Assembly: GCA_017531065.1 (NCBI GenBank)
Contig: JAFXLR010000159.1
Span: 1-8,591 of the forward strand
Direction of reading: 5' to 3'
Length of the DNA: 8,591 nucleotides
From: Bacilli bacterium
GTDB taxonomy: Bacteria; Bacillota_I; Bacilli_A; RFN20; CAG-826
The translations under genes and the position numbers were made by a program. Shown here in pieces: positions 1-6,453 of the stretch (position 1 is its first letter; the number at the start of each line of letters is the position of its first letter). The notes beneath the pieces are model-generated. The model was not told where the DNA came from. It saw only the letters and a list, made by a program, of their open reading frames with translations, and ran no database searches.

Positions 1-1121
1 GCTGGATCTTCGCTGGTCTCAATGTCCTTCGCGAGATCATCGCCAAGAAATGCGAACTCAAATCCTTTGAGCTCTCCCAGAACTACATCTCCCTCTATGA
101 CAAGATCGAGAAAGCCAACTTCGCCCTCGAGACCATCCTTGAGCTTGGTGGCCGCGACCATGACGACAGAGAGCTTCATTTCATCCTCGCCATGCCGGTC
201 TCCGATGGCGGTCAGTGGGATATGTTCGTTAACCTCGTCAAGAAATATGGCCTCGTCCCACAAAACAAATTCCCAGAGACTTTCCAGAGCGAAAACACCC
301 AGGAAAGCGACTTCTTAGTGAACGCTGCAATTCGAAAATTCGCTGCAGATTCCGCCTCTTTCCTCAAAAAAGGCGATATCGCGACCGCTAGAAAGATGAA
401 AGACGAAGTCATGGAAAAAATCTACCATCTCTTCCTTAACTGCTTCGGTGTCCCACCTAAAACCTTCGACTTCGAATATGAGAATGAGAAGGGTTACCAC
501 ATCGACAAAGACCTCACCCCAAAAACCTTCTTCGAGAAGTACATTGGTGAGCGTATCGATGAATATCAGTCCCTCATCAACTCGCCAACAAGTGACAAGC
601 CATACATGAAGAACTTCACCATCGAATACCTTGGCAACGTCAAAGAAGGCAAACCGATCAACCACCTTAACCTCCCAATGGAGCGCATCAAAGAGCTCAT
701 CATCAAGCAGCTTTCCGATGGCGAGCCAGTCTGGTTTGGCAGCGACGTCTCTTTCTACCGCGATCCAAAACTCTACGCCTGGGATGACAAATCCTTCGAT
801 TACGAGACCCCATTCGGCTTAAGCGTCGAATTTGAGAAAGAGAAGATGCTCGATTACTGGCATAGCGCCATGAACCACGCGATGGTCATCACCGGCGTCA
901 ACATCAAAGATGGCAAAGCCAACAGATGGAAAATCGAGAACAGCTGGGGAAGCGAACACGCCCTTAATGGCTATTACGTCATGAGCGAATCCTGGTTCGA
1001 TAAGTTCGTCTACCAGGCCGTCATCATGAAGAAGTACCTTAGCAAAGAGGAGCTTAACGCCACCCTTGAGACCCCAACCAAACTCCATCCATGGGATCCA
1101 ATGGGCACCCTTGCTGACTAA
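1..1121 (+). CDS. pepC: Aminopeptidase C (bleomycin hydrolase family, peptidase C1B), 5' end missing
   Basis: This is the C-terminal 372 residues of a cytoplasmic papain-like cysteine aminopeptidase that removes N-terminal residues from peptides. The reading frame is open to the window edge: bases 1-2 (GC) are the end of a codon, followed by WIFAGLN, which is the helix straight after the catalytic cysteine in this family, so the missing codon is probably the TGC of that Cys. The catalytic His is in MNHAMVITGV (codon 876-878) and the catalytic Asn in IENSWG (codon 939-941). The C-terminus reads HPWDPMGTLAD, matching the family's conserved DPMGALA arm that lies in the active-site cleft and makes the enzyme an exopeptidase. 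Family members are about 440 residues with the Cys near residue 70, which fits about 70 residues lying upstream of the window. The internal ATG at 192 is not the real start, because homologous sequence continues upstream of it. Proline is almost always CCA here, more biased than in the downstream genes, suggesting good expression. Confidence 0.93.
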   Translation, partial: WIFAGLNVLREIIAKKCELKSFELSQNYISLYDKIEKANFALETILELGGRDHDDRELHFILAMPVSDGGQWDMFVNLVKKYGLVPQNKFPETFQSENTQESDFLVNAAIRKFAADSASFLKKGDIATARKMKDEVMEKIYHLFLNCFGVPPKTFDFEYENEKGYHIDKDLTPKTFFEKYIGERIDEYQSLINSPTSDKPYMKNFTIEYLGNVKEGKPINHLNLPMERIKELIIKQLSDGEPVWFGSDVSFYRDPKLYAWDDKSFDYETPFGLSVEFEKEKMLDYWHSAMNHAMVITGVNIKDGKANRWKIENSWGSEHALNGYYVMSESWFDKFVYQAVIMKKYLSKEELNATLETPTKLHPWDPMGTLAD

Positions 1122-1123
1122 AA

Positions 1124-1137
1124 CCAATAAATATTGG
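1124..1137. repeat. Short perfect palindrome after pepC
   Basis: CCAATA-AA-TATTGG lies 2 nt after the pepC stop. It could form a small hairpin of 5 bp with a 4-nt loop. On the + strand it is followed by GGGCTTTG rather than a T-run, so it is at best a weak terminator or an mRNA 3'-end stabiliser for pepC. The T-run is on the opposite strand, where no gene ends here. Confidence 0.35.
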
Positions 1138-1153
1138 GGCTTTGCGCATTAAT

Positions 1154-1182
1154 TTGTTGAAGGCCGGAAAAAGCATTTAAAA
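1154..1182 (+). promoter_or_regulatory. Possible promoter for the lipoprotein gene
   Basis: TTGTTG (1154-1159) and TTAAAA (1177-1182) are separated by 17 bp, with alternative -10 readings such as TTTAAA one base earlier. The predicted start would lie about 20 nt before the gene's ATG and leave the strong Shine-Dalgarno in the leader. The match to the sigma-A consensus is modest, so the gene could instead be read through from pepC. Confidence 0.28.
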
Positions 1183-1193
1183 CTAACTAAGAG

Positions 1194-1201
1194 AAAGGAG
1201 G
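1194..1201 (+). promoter_or_regulatory. Ribosome binding site of the lipoprotein gene
   Basis: AAAGGAGG is a near-complete anti-SD match, 7 nt before the ATG at 1209. It fixes that start and shows that this organism uses strong Shine-Dalgarno initiation, which makes the lack of such a site at the ATPase gene (3156) stand out. Confidence 0.85.
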
Positions 1202-1208
1202 GCCTTAG

Positions 1209-3098
1209 ATGAAGAAACGTTCATTCATTCTTCCGCTTGTGCTCTCCCTTTTTCTTATCCCTTCTTGCCAAAGCGGACCTTCTTCAAGCAAAGAAAACGC
1301 ACCGTCGATCCCAACCGTCAATGACAGTGGGCTTTCGATCAATGAAAGCGAACTCTCCATCGATTCGGCCGCCAATAGCGCAATCGGTGGTCAGCAAAAT
1401 AACCTCCCATCAAGCACGATCCGCATCGATTTGCATGATGGCGCCTCAACGACAAGCGACCCTTCGATGGTCAGCGTCGATAATGAGAATAACGTCATCA
1501 CCATCAATCAAGTCGGCGATTACGTCTTAAGCGGAAACCTTTCTGATGGAGTCATCCTCAATAAGGCCGATGCTTTAGAGAATAACGACACCGTGAGACT
1601 TCTCATGAATGGCGTTTTCCTTAGCTCCAGTGGAGCCTATTCGTTTGACCTAGGCGAAGAGACAATCACCCCAGGACCAATCTATTCCTCCGGCTCTTCG
1701 AATCTCCTTTTGAATCTCCCAGAGAATACCGCATCCATCATTGTTGATAACCGCGATGGGCATTTTGTCGATGAGCAAAACGACGCTTCAATATATGCTT
1801 ATTCGAAAATCAAAGTCCGTGGCAAAGGCTCGCTTAGAGTCAATGCCTTCTGCAATAACGGCATCGAATCAAGAAAAGGCATCGACGCCTATGGCGTCAC
1901 TATGGCGGTCCTCTCTCCAGGAAGCTGCCTCAAAGCCGCAAACTCAATCATCCTTGGAAGAGAAGATGAAGGCGGTTCTTTCGTCTTTATCTCTACCGGT
2001 GAGGCAGGTCATGGCATCGAAGTCACTTCTTTGGACACCAATGTCAAAATCCCAGTATTCGGAAACGCGGAAGAAAATGACGATATCGCCGGCATCGAGC
2101 TTAAAGACGCCCAGTATTACATGGATGTTCCAGGCGCTGCTCTTAGTAGTGCAGGCTATCTCTACATGGAAGGGGGAAACGGTGTCATCCAATCCAATGA
2201 ATCGCATGCTCTTTTCGCCGAGAAAGATCTCTTCATCGACGGAGGTTCTTTCTATCTCAAGGCCAATAACGGGGATGGAATTCGCTCAGATTCTTCTAGT
2301 GTCCTCATCAACGATGGCAACTATTCGATCGATGCCGGAACGAAGAACTCCTCCTCAGGCATCAGAGCTGGCATCCTTCTTGATATGAGAGGCGGCCAAA
2401 TCAATGTTCAAACCTCCTATAGAGGTTTCACTGCCCAGAAGATTTCAACGACTGGTGGCATCACCTCAGTCAATTCCGTTGATGATGGCTGGAAAGCTAC
2501 GAACATCGACGATACGAGAATCGACACCCTTGTCGACATAAGAGGTGGCAACCATTACATCAATTCCGAAGGCGATGGCGTCGATAGCGATGGCCGCTTC
2601 GAGATGCGTGATGGCCTTTTGATCATCGCCTCTTCGAGGAATGGCAACCATTCGCCTCTTGAAGCAGGGGGCTTCTCTCCAATCGAGATTAATGGCGGAA
2701 CCCTCGTCGCTTATGGGAAGGATGGTAGTTTCGAATCCCTCTCTGGAAGACAGAACACCGTCCTTGTGAGAAAGCACGCCCCATTAGGCATCAATAACTA
2801 TTACATTTTGAGAGCGGGATATAGCTACTACGCCCTAAGAATTACCAAAGAATCCTCTGCAATTTGCGCCTCTTTTGGTGAATATAGCAATAATGAGTAC
2901 GCTATTTTGACCGCCAATTCCGTGAACGCTACGAACACGATTTGGGAAAACGCCGGCTTCTATAATGTCAGCTGGTTTGGCTATCAGTCAGTTATCGTGA
3001 GTGGTGCTTTCCATGGCAAGAATTCCCAGCATCCTGAGCACATGCAGAACATGTGGAATGGCCTCTATGCATGGGGCTATAATCCATACCAAATTTAG
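1209..3098 (+). CDS. Surface lipoprotein with Cthe_2159-type (DUF4353) carbohydrate-binding beta-helix domain
   Basis: The protein has 629 residues. Residues 1-20 are a lipoprotein signal: MKKR, a hydrophobic core, then LIPSC with Cys20 as the probable lipidated residue (Pro at -2 of the lipobox is unusual but tolerable). A Ser/Asn-rich linker covers about 21-70. From about 70 to 505 the pattern is that of carbohydrate-binding domain proteins of the Cthe_2159 family: INQVGDYVLSGNLSDG, then a VRLLMNGVFL strand, then beta-helix rungs with recurring Gly-Asp turns (NNGIESRKG at 216-224, NNGDGIRSD at 353-361, VDDGWKATN at 424-432, EGDGVDSDG at 454-462, INGGTLVAYG at 494-503). The founding member from Clostridium thermocellum is a polygalacturonate-binding parallel beta-helix. 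A role in binding or organising an acidic surface or dietary polysaccharide is therefore inferred, not shown. About 120 C-terminal residues, rich in Tyr, Trp and Asn, match nothing I recognise. It lies upstream of an ABC transporter on the same strand, with a 57-nt gap. Confidence 0.85.
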   Translation: MKKRSFILPLVLSLFLIPSCQSGPSSSKENAPSIPTVNDSGLSINESELSIDSAANSAIGGQQNNLPSSTIRIDLHDGASTTSDPSMVSVDNENNVITINQVGDYVLSGNLSDGVILNKADALENNDTVRLLMNGVFLSSSGAYSFDLGEETITPGPIYSSGSSNLLLNLPENTASIIVDNRDGHFVDEQNDASIYAYSKIKVRGKGSLRVNAFCNNGIESRKGIDAYGVTMAVLSPGSCLKAANSIILGREDEGGSFVFISTGEAGHGIEVTSLDTNVKIPVFGNAEENDDIAGIELKDAQYYMDVPGAALSSAGYLYMEGGNGVIQSNESHALFAEKDLFIDGGSFYLKANNGDGIRSDSSSVLINDGNYSIDAGTKNSSSGIRAGILLDMRGGQINVQTSYRGFTAQKISTTGGITSVNSVDDGWKATNIDDTRIDTLVDIRGGNHYINSEGDGVDSDGRFEMRDGLLIIASSRNGNHSPLEAGGFSPIEINGGTLVAYGKDGSFESLSGRQNTVLVRKHAPLGINNYYILRAGYSYYALRITKESSAICASFGEYSNNEYAILTANSVNATNTIWENAGFYNVSWFGYQSVIVSGAFHGKNSQHPEHMQNMWNGLYAWGYNPYQI

Positions 3099-3111
3099 TA
3101 ATTCTAAATTT
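3091..3111. repeat. AT-rich inverted repeat over the lipoprotein stop codon
   Basis: AAATTTAG (3091-3098) and CTAAATTT (3104-3111) are exact reverse complements around a 5-nt loop, TAATT. The left arm contains the last codons and the TAG stop. The stem is AT-rich and followed by CCTCTCAC, not a T-run, so it is a poor intrinsic terminator. It may be a weak 3'-end hairpin, or a protein site just upstream of the transporter promoter. Confidence 0.45.
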
Positions 3112-3119
3112 CCTCTCAC

Positions 3120-3148
3120 TTGTTAACCTTCGTTTATAGGCGTATAAA
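3120..3148 (+). promoter_or_regulatory. Promoter of the ABC transporter genes
   Basis: TTGTTA (-35, 3120-3125) and TATAAA (-10, 3143-3148) are separated by exactly 17 bp, the best sigma-A-like promoter in the window (4/6 and 5/6 to consensus). Normal spacing puts the transcription start at about 3155-3156, that is, at the ATG of the ATPase gene, so the message should be leaderless or nearly so. Confidence 0.6.
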
Positions 3149-3149
3149 C
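3132..3149. promoter_or_regulatory. Candidate operator: palindrome covering the -10 box
   Basis: GTTTATA (3132-3138), GGCG, TATAAAC (3143-3149) is a perfect 7+7 inverted repeat with a 4-nt centre. Its right arm is the -10 hexamer, a position where a bound dimeric repressor would block RNA polymerase. No regulator gene is present in the window, so the binding protein is unknown. A fortuitous palindrome caused by AT-rich promoter sequence is possible. Confidence 0.45.
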
Positions 3150-3155
3150 AAGGGC

Positions 3156-3860
3156 ATGGAACAAATTAAGGTCAGCCATCTTTCAAAAATATACAACCAA
3201 GGCCAAGACAATGAGGTCAAGGCTTTGGACGATGTTTCCTTCACCCTCAACGAGGGTGAATTTGTCGTTATCCTTGGGGCTTCAGGCGCTGGCAAAAGCA
3301 CCCTCCTCAACCTTTTAGGAGGAATGGATAACGCTACTTCAGGCGAATACCTCGTCGCTGGAGAAGACATTGCCAAATACAAATCAAGCAAACTCGCCCT
3401 TTTTAGAAGGAACGACATCGGATTCGTTTTTCAGTTCTATAACCTGATGCCAAACCTTACCGCGCTTGAGAACATCGAACTTGCCGCTGCGGTGGCCAAA
3501 GATCCATTCGATGCGAGAGACATCCTCAAAAGGGTTGGCTTAGAGAAAAGGGCCAATAACTTCCCATCTCAGCTTTCTGGTGGCGAGCAACAAAGAGTCG
3601 CCATCGCCCGTGCCATCGTCAAGAACCCTAAGCTCCTCCTTTGCGATGAGCCTACCGGCGCTCTCGATAGCAAAACCGGCGCCGCCATCATCGAACTTCT
3701 TAACGAAGTCGCAGTGGAATATAAGAAAACCGTCATCCTTGTCACCCATAACAGCAAAATCAGCGAATGCGCCGAAAGGCTTATCCGCATCAGGGATGGC
3801 AAGATCGAAGAGAATAGAATCATCGATAACCCTCTCAAACCTTCGGAGGTTAAGTGGTGA
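3156..3860 (+). CDS. ABC transporter ATP-binding protein (MacB/LolD/FtsE-like)
   Basis: This 234-residue cytoplasmic ATPase powers the permease encoded next to it. All nucleotide-binding motifs are intact: Walker A GASGAGKST (41-49), Q-loop VFQFYNL with Gln93, signature LSGGEQQRVAIARA starting at 140, Walker B LLLCDEPT with catalytic Glu165, D-loop GALDS (168-172) and H-loop His198 in VTHN. Length and motif spelling fit the type VII (MacB/LolD) family that works with FtsX-type permeases on substrates at the outer membrane face rather than in classical import. I chose the ATG at 3156 because MEQIKVSHLSKIY is the usual N-terminus of this family. A longer frame would start with TTG at 3120, but it adds 12 unrelated residues, has no ribosome binding site and would overlap the -35 box. 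The start has no usable Shine-Dalgarno: the only purine run (AAGGG) ends 1 nt before the ATG. The 3' end overlaps the permease start by 4 nt, indicating translational coupling. Confidence 0.92.
   Translation: MEQIKVSHLSKIYNQGQDNEVKALDDVSFTLNEGEFVVILGASGAGKSTLLNLLGGMDNATSGEYLVAGEDIAKYKSSKLALFRRNDIGFVFQFYNLMPNLTALENIELAAAVAKDPFDARDILKRVGLEKRANNFPSQLSGGEQQRVAIARAIVKNPKLLLCDEPTGALDSKTGAAIIELLNEVAVEYKKTVILVTHNSKISECAERLIRIRDGKIEENRIIDNPLKPSEVKW
3845..3849 (+). promoter_or_regulatory. Ribosome binding site of the permease, inside the ATPase gene
   Basis: GGAGG lies in the last ATPase codons. Two consecutive GTG codons follow (3854 and 3857), at 4 and 7 nt spacing. The 7-nt spacing and the GTGA start/stop overlap favour 3857. 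Confidence 0.6.
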
Positions 3861-6415
3861 GCGTCAAAAAAATCCTCGCCAAACTCGGCTTAAGGGAAAT
3901 TAAGAACAACTGGAAACAATTCCTCGCCATCATCGCCATCGGTACGATCGCGGTGACCCTTTTTGTTGGCCTTATGGCCAATGCCGATAATTTTGAGAGC
4001 CGCGTCCAAAAGACCTTCGATAATGGCAACATGGCCGATTTATGGGTTACGACCCTCAATTACGATAGCCGCGACGAAGCGGCCATCAAAGGAATCGTTG
4101 GCGATAAAGGCGATGTTGAATCCCGTTTTGAGATTATGGGACAGGCTGGACACCACTCTGTCTATGTCGGAATCACCGATGGTGAGCCATCTATTTCTCA
4201 TCCTTATGACCTTCAGAAGAGCGAGGAGGATACCTCAGATTATTTTGTGAGGATCGATGAAACGCTTGGCTCATCCGATCCTAGCGAAGCCGCTTTAGGT
4301 TCATATGTTTTGGGTGGCGATTTTGGCATCACCCTCGATATGAGCGCCTTCACCTCAAGGTCTTCCTGGCTTTCCGATTTGCTTAAGCTAGAACGCTATT
4401 ACGAAGAAGATAAGAACCCTCTCAAAGCCAAGACGTTGGTTCTCGATTTCAAAGTCACAGGACTTATGAAATTCCCAGAGAACATCGCTAAATCCTCATA
4501 TAACAACTCAACCGTCCTCATCAGTGACAAAGCCTTTCATAAAGCCTTGGACACGATGCTTCATGACAACATGAGAAGCGACATCTCAGAAGAAGATAAG
4601 ATTGAGGAGATGAACGTTCTCCATGAGATCCTTACTGAAGTCTCTTTCTTCCAGGGAGACGGCACGGTGGATTATGATGGTCGACTCCTTTGCCCAAATC
4701 AATACCTCATCAAGCTGAACGGAGGGGAGGATTCTTCTTCCATAAAAACCTCTATCACCGACTATTTCAAATCGAAGACGGCGAATAACCTTCTGTCTGC
4801 TAACGATAGAAGCGACATGCCTTTCGTCATCACCGTTCATAACGACGTTGAGCAAGCCCGTAATTTCACCTTCCTTTTCCCATTCGTCTTCTTCCTTGTT
4901 GCCGTTCTCGTCATTTTGACGACTACCTCGCAAATCATCCTCAAGGAAAGGATGCAGATCGGCACGATGAAAGCCTTAGGTCTCAAAAACAGCGAGGTCA
5001 TGTCTTTGTATGTCTCAATTACCCTCGCTTTGGTAGGGGCAGGAACCCTTATTGGAGAGATCGTCGGTCCTATCCTCATCCCTTGGATCATGGATAAGAA
5101 ATACGCGATTATCTATACCCTTCCTAAGCTTAGCTATGTTTTTCCTTGGGTAACAGGCATCTTGACCGCCCTCGCTTTCCTTCTTGTCGCAGGAGGCGTT
5201 ACCTATTTCATCGCCAGAAGAGAAATCTCCCTCAAACCTTGCGAATCGATGAGACCTCGTCCAAGGGTCATGAAATCCTACTCGCTAAAGAATGAGCCAA
5301 AACACGGCATCGCTTTCTTATCGCTCAAGATGGCTCTAAGAAACGTGTTCAGCGACGTCGTCAAATCCATCATGGTCATCGTCGGTATCACCGGATGCAC
5401 GGCCCTTCTTGTCTGTGGCTTTGGCATTGAAGACACGATTAACTATGGCCTTGATCACGATACGAAACTAGGCAATAGCCAAGATATATCTCTGACCTTC
5501 TCCTCAATCAAAACGAAAGAGGATGTTGAAAGCGATCTCCTCGCCATCGAAGGTGTCAAATCCTTTGAAATGTATACAAGAGCAACTTCGACAATCGGTT
5601 ACGAAGAAGGTCATTCTGCCGACTCTTTTATCTACGTTTTGGGCGAAAACGGCAGCAAAACCCACATGAAATTTGTCCCAGACATGCCTCTTGACCAGGT
5701 TGCGATATCAGGGAAAATCTCTGACGCGACAGGGGCAAAAGCAGGGGACACAGTCACCTTTACCTATTCAAACGTCACCTATTCGGCAACCGTTTATGAT
5801 GTCTACGACGCGTTCGTCTATAACGGCGTCATCGTCTATGGCGATTCTCCGATTCTTGGAGATTGGGGAGGTTCCTATTCGGGAGCACATCTTGATGTCC
5901 TTGAAGGATATAACTCTGACGAAGTCAAAGAGAAGCTCCTTGCCTTGCCTTATGTCATGCAAGCCCAAACCAAAAGCGACTGGGCCAAATCAATCAATGA
6001 CGTCATGGGCGGAATTCTCATCATGACCAATGCCGTAAAGGTGTTTGCCATCCTTCTTGCCATCACCGTCCTTTATAACCTCGCTCTCATGAACTTCAAA
6101 GACAGGACGAGGGACATCGCGACTCTTAAGGTTTTAGGCTTCTCTCGTGTTGAGATTGCTAACCCTCTCATCTTTGAGATGATGGCTCTAGTCGCTATAG
6201 GTGTAGGAATAGGTCTATTCGCTGGCATTCCTTTCCATATGGGTGTCATGACCCTCAACAAAGTTGAACTCGTCCATTATCTCTTCCATATCAATCCTCT
6301 CTCGTTCGTCCTTTCCTTCGTCCTCACGTTCGTGGTCGCTCTTCTTGTCAATGGCTTCTATGCCTTCCAAAGCGAAAGCGTGAAGATGGTCGAATCCCTC
6401 AAGAGCGTCGAATAA
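3857..6415 (+). CDS. ABC transporter permease with two FtsX domains
   Basis: The 852-residue membrane protein is the partner of the preceding ATPase. The hydrophobicity pattern suggests eight membrane helices: one near the N-terminus (about 20-42), three around 340-362, 383-407 and 430-452, one at about 500-522, and three at about 727-747, 765-795 and 813-838. This is a duplicated unit: each half has one helix, a large outside domain (about 43-335 and 523-715), then an FtsX domain. Both FtsX halves carry the cytoplasmic coupling motif, ERMQIGTMKALGL in the first and DRTRDIATLKVLGF in the second. The C-terminus, VKMVESLKSVE, is typical of the family. Family members work by moving their outside domains to handle lipoproteins, peptides or peptidoglycan enzymes; the substrate here cannot be read from sequence. 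The start is GTG, either 3854 or 3857; ribosome-site spacing favours 3857. The gene is convergent with pncB and ends in a shared terminator. Confidence 0.9.
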   Translation: MSVKKILAKLGLREIKNNWKQFLAIIAIGTIAVTLFVGLMANADNFESRVQKTFDNGNMADLWVTTLNYDSRDEAAIKGIVGDKGDVESRFEIMGQAGHHSVYVGITDGEPSISHPYDLQKSEEDTSDYFVRIDETLGSSDPSEAALGSYVLGGDFGITLDMSAFTSRSSWLSDLLKLERYYEEDKNPLKAKTLVLDFKVTGLMKFPENIAKSSYNNSTVLISDKAFHKALDTMLHDNMRSDISEEDKIEEMNVLHEILTEVSFFQGDGTVDYDGRLLCPNQYLIKLNGGEDSSSIKTSITDYFKSKTANNLLSANDRSDMPFVITVHNDVEQARNFTFLFPFVFFLVAVLVILTTTSQIILKERMQIGTMKALGLKNSEVMSLYVSITLALVGAGTLIGEIVGPILIPWIMDKKYAIIYTLPKLSYVFPWVTGILTALAFLLVAGGVTYFIARREISLKPCESMRPRPRVMKSYSLKNEPKHGIAFLSLKMALRNVFSDVVKSIMVIVGITGCTALLVCGFGIEDTINYGLDHDTKLGNSQDISLTFSSIKTKEDVESDLLAIEGVKSFEMYTRATSTIGYEEGHSADSFIYVLGENGSKTHMKFVPDMPLDQVAISGKISDATGAKAGDTVTFTYSNVTYSATVYDVYDAFVYNGVIVYGDSPILGDWGGSYSGAHLDVLEGYNSDEVKEKLLALPYVMQAQTKSDWAKSINDVMGGILIMTNAVKVFAILLAITVLYNLALMNFKDRTRDIATLKVLGFSRVEIANPLIFEMMALVAIGVGIGLFAGIPFHMGVMTLNKVELVHYLFHINPLSFVLSFVLTFVVALLVNGFYAFQSESVKMVESLKSVE

Positions 6416-6444
6416 AAAAAAGACCTGCCAATGCAGGCCTTTTT
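6414..6444. terminator. Bidirectional intrinsic terminator between convergent genes
   Basis: An A-run (6414-6421), stem GACCTGC (6422-6428), loop CAAT, stem GCAGGCC (6433-6439) and T-run (6440-6444) form a 7-position stem with one A-C mismatch, extended by the A/T flanks. Read on the + strand it ends the permease message, with the permease stop codon sharing the start of the A-run. Read on the - strand the A-run becomes a run of eight U and ends pncB, whose stop is 9 nt away. Confidence 0.88.
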
Positions 6445-6453
6445 AATTACGTT

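Noticed and set aside
192..1121. pepC starting at the ATG at 192
   Set aside because: The same frame encodes clear family sequence back to base 3, including the region just after the catalytic Cys, so the gene is cut by the window edge rather than starting at 192.
1122..1208. Riboswitch or structured RNA leader before the lipoprotein gene
   Set aside because: The gap is only 87 nt and shows one short palindrome, a weak promoter and a ribosome site; there are no conserved riboswitch elements.
1741..2388. A 215-codon + strand frame inside the lipoprotein gene
   Set aside because: It is an out-of-frame shadow of the beta-helix gene, with low-complexity Ser/Arg-rich composition and no start signal. 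Other long frames on the opposite strands of pepC and the transporter genes were left out for the same reason.
3120..3155. Longer ATPase reading frame starting with TTG at 3120
   Set aside because: It adds 12 residues not seen in the family, has no ribosome binding site, and the TTG is part of the proposed -35 hexamer.
3852..3866. TGA read as tryptophan, as in Mycoplasma-type codes
   Set aside because: TGA ends the ATPase at the position expected for the family and overlaps the permease start; all tryptophans in conserved motifs are TGG.
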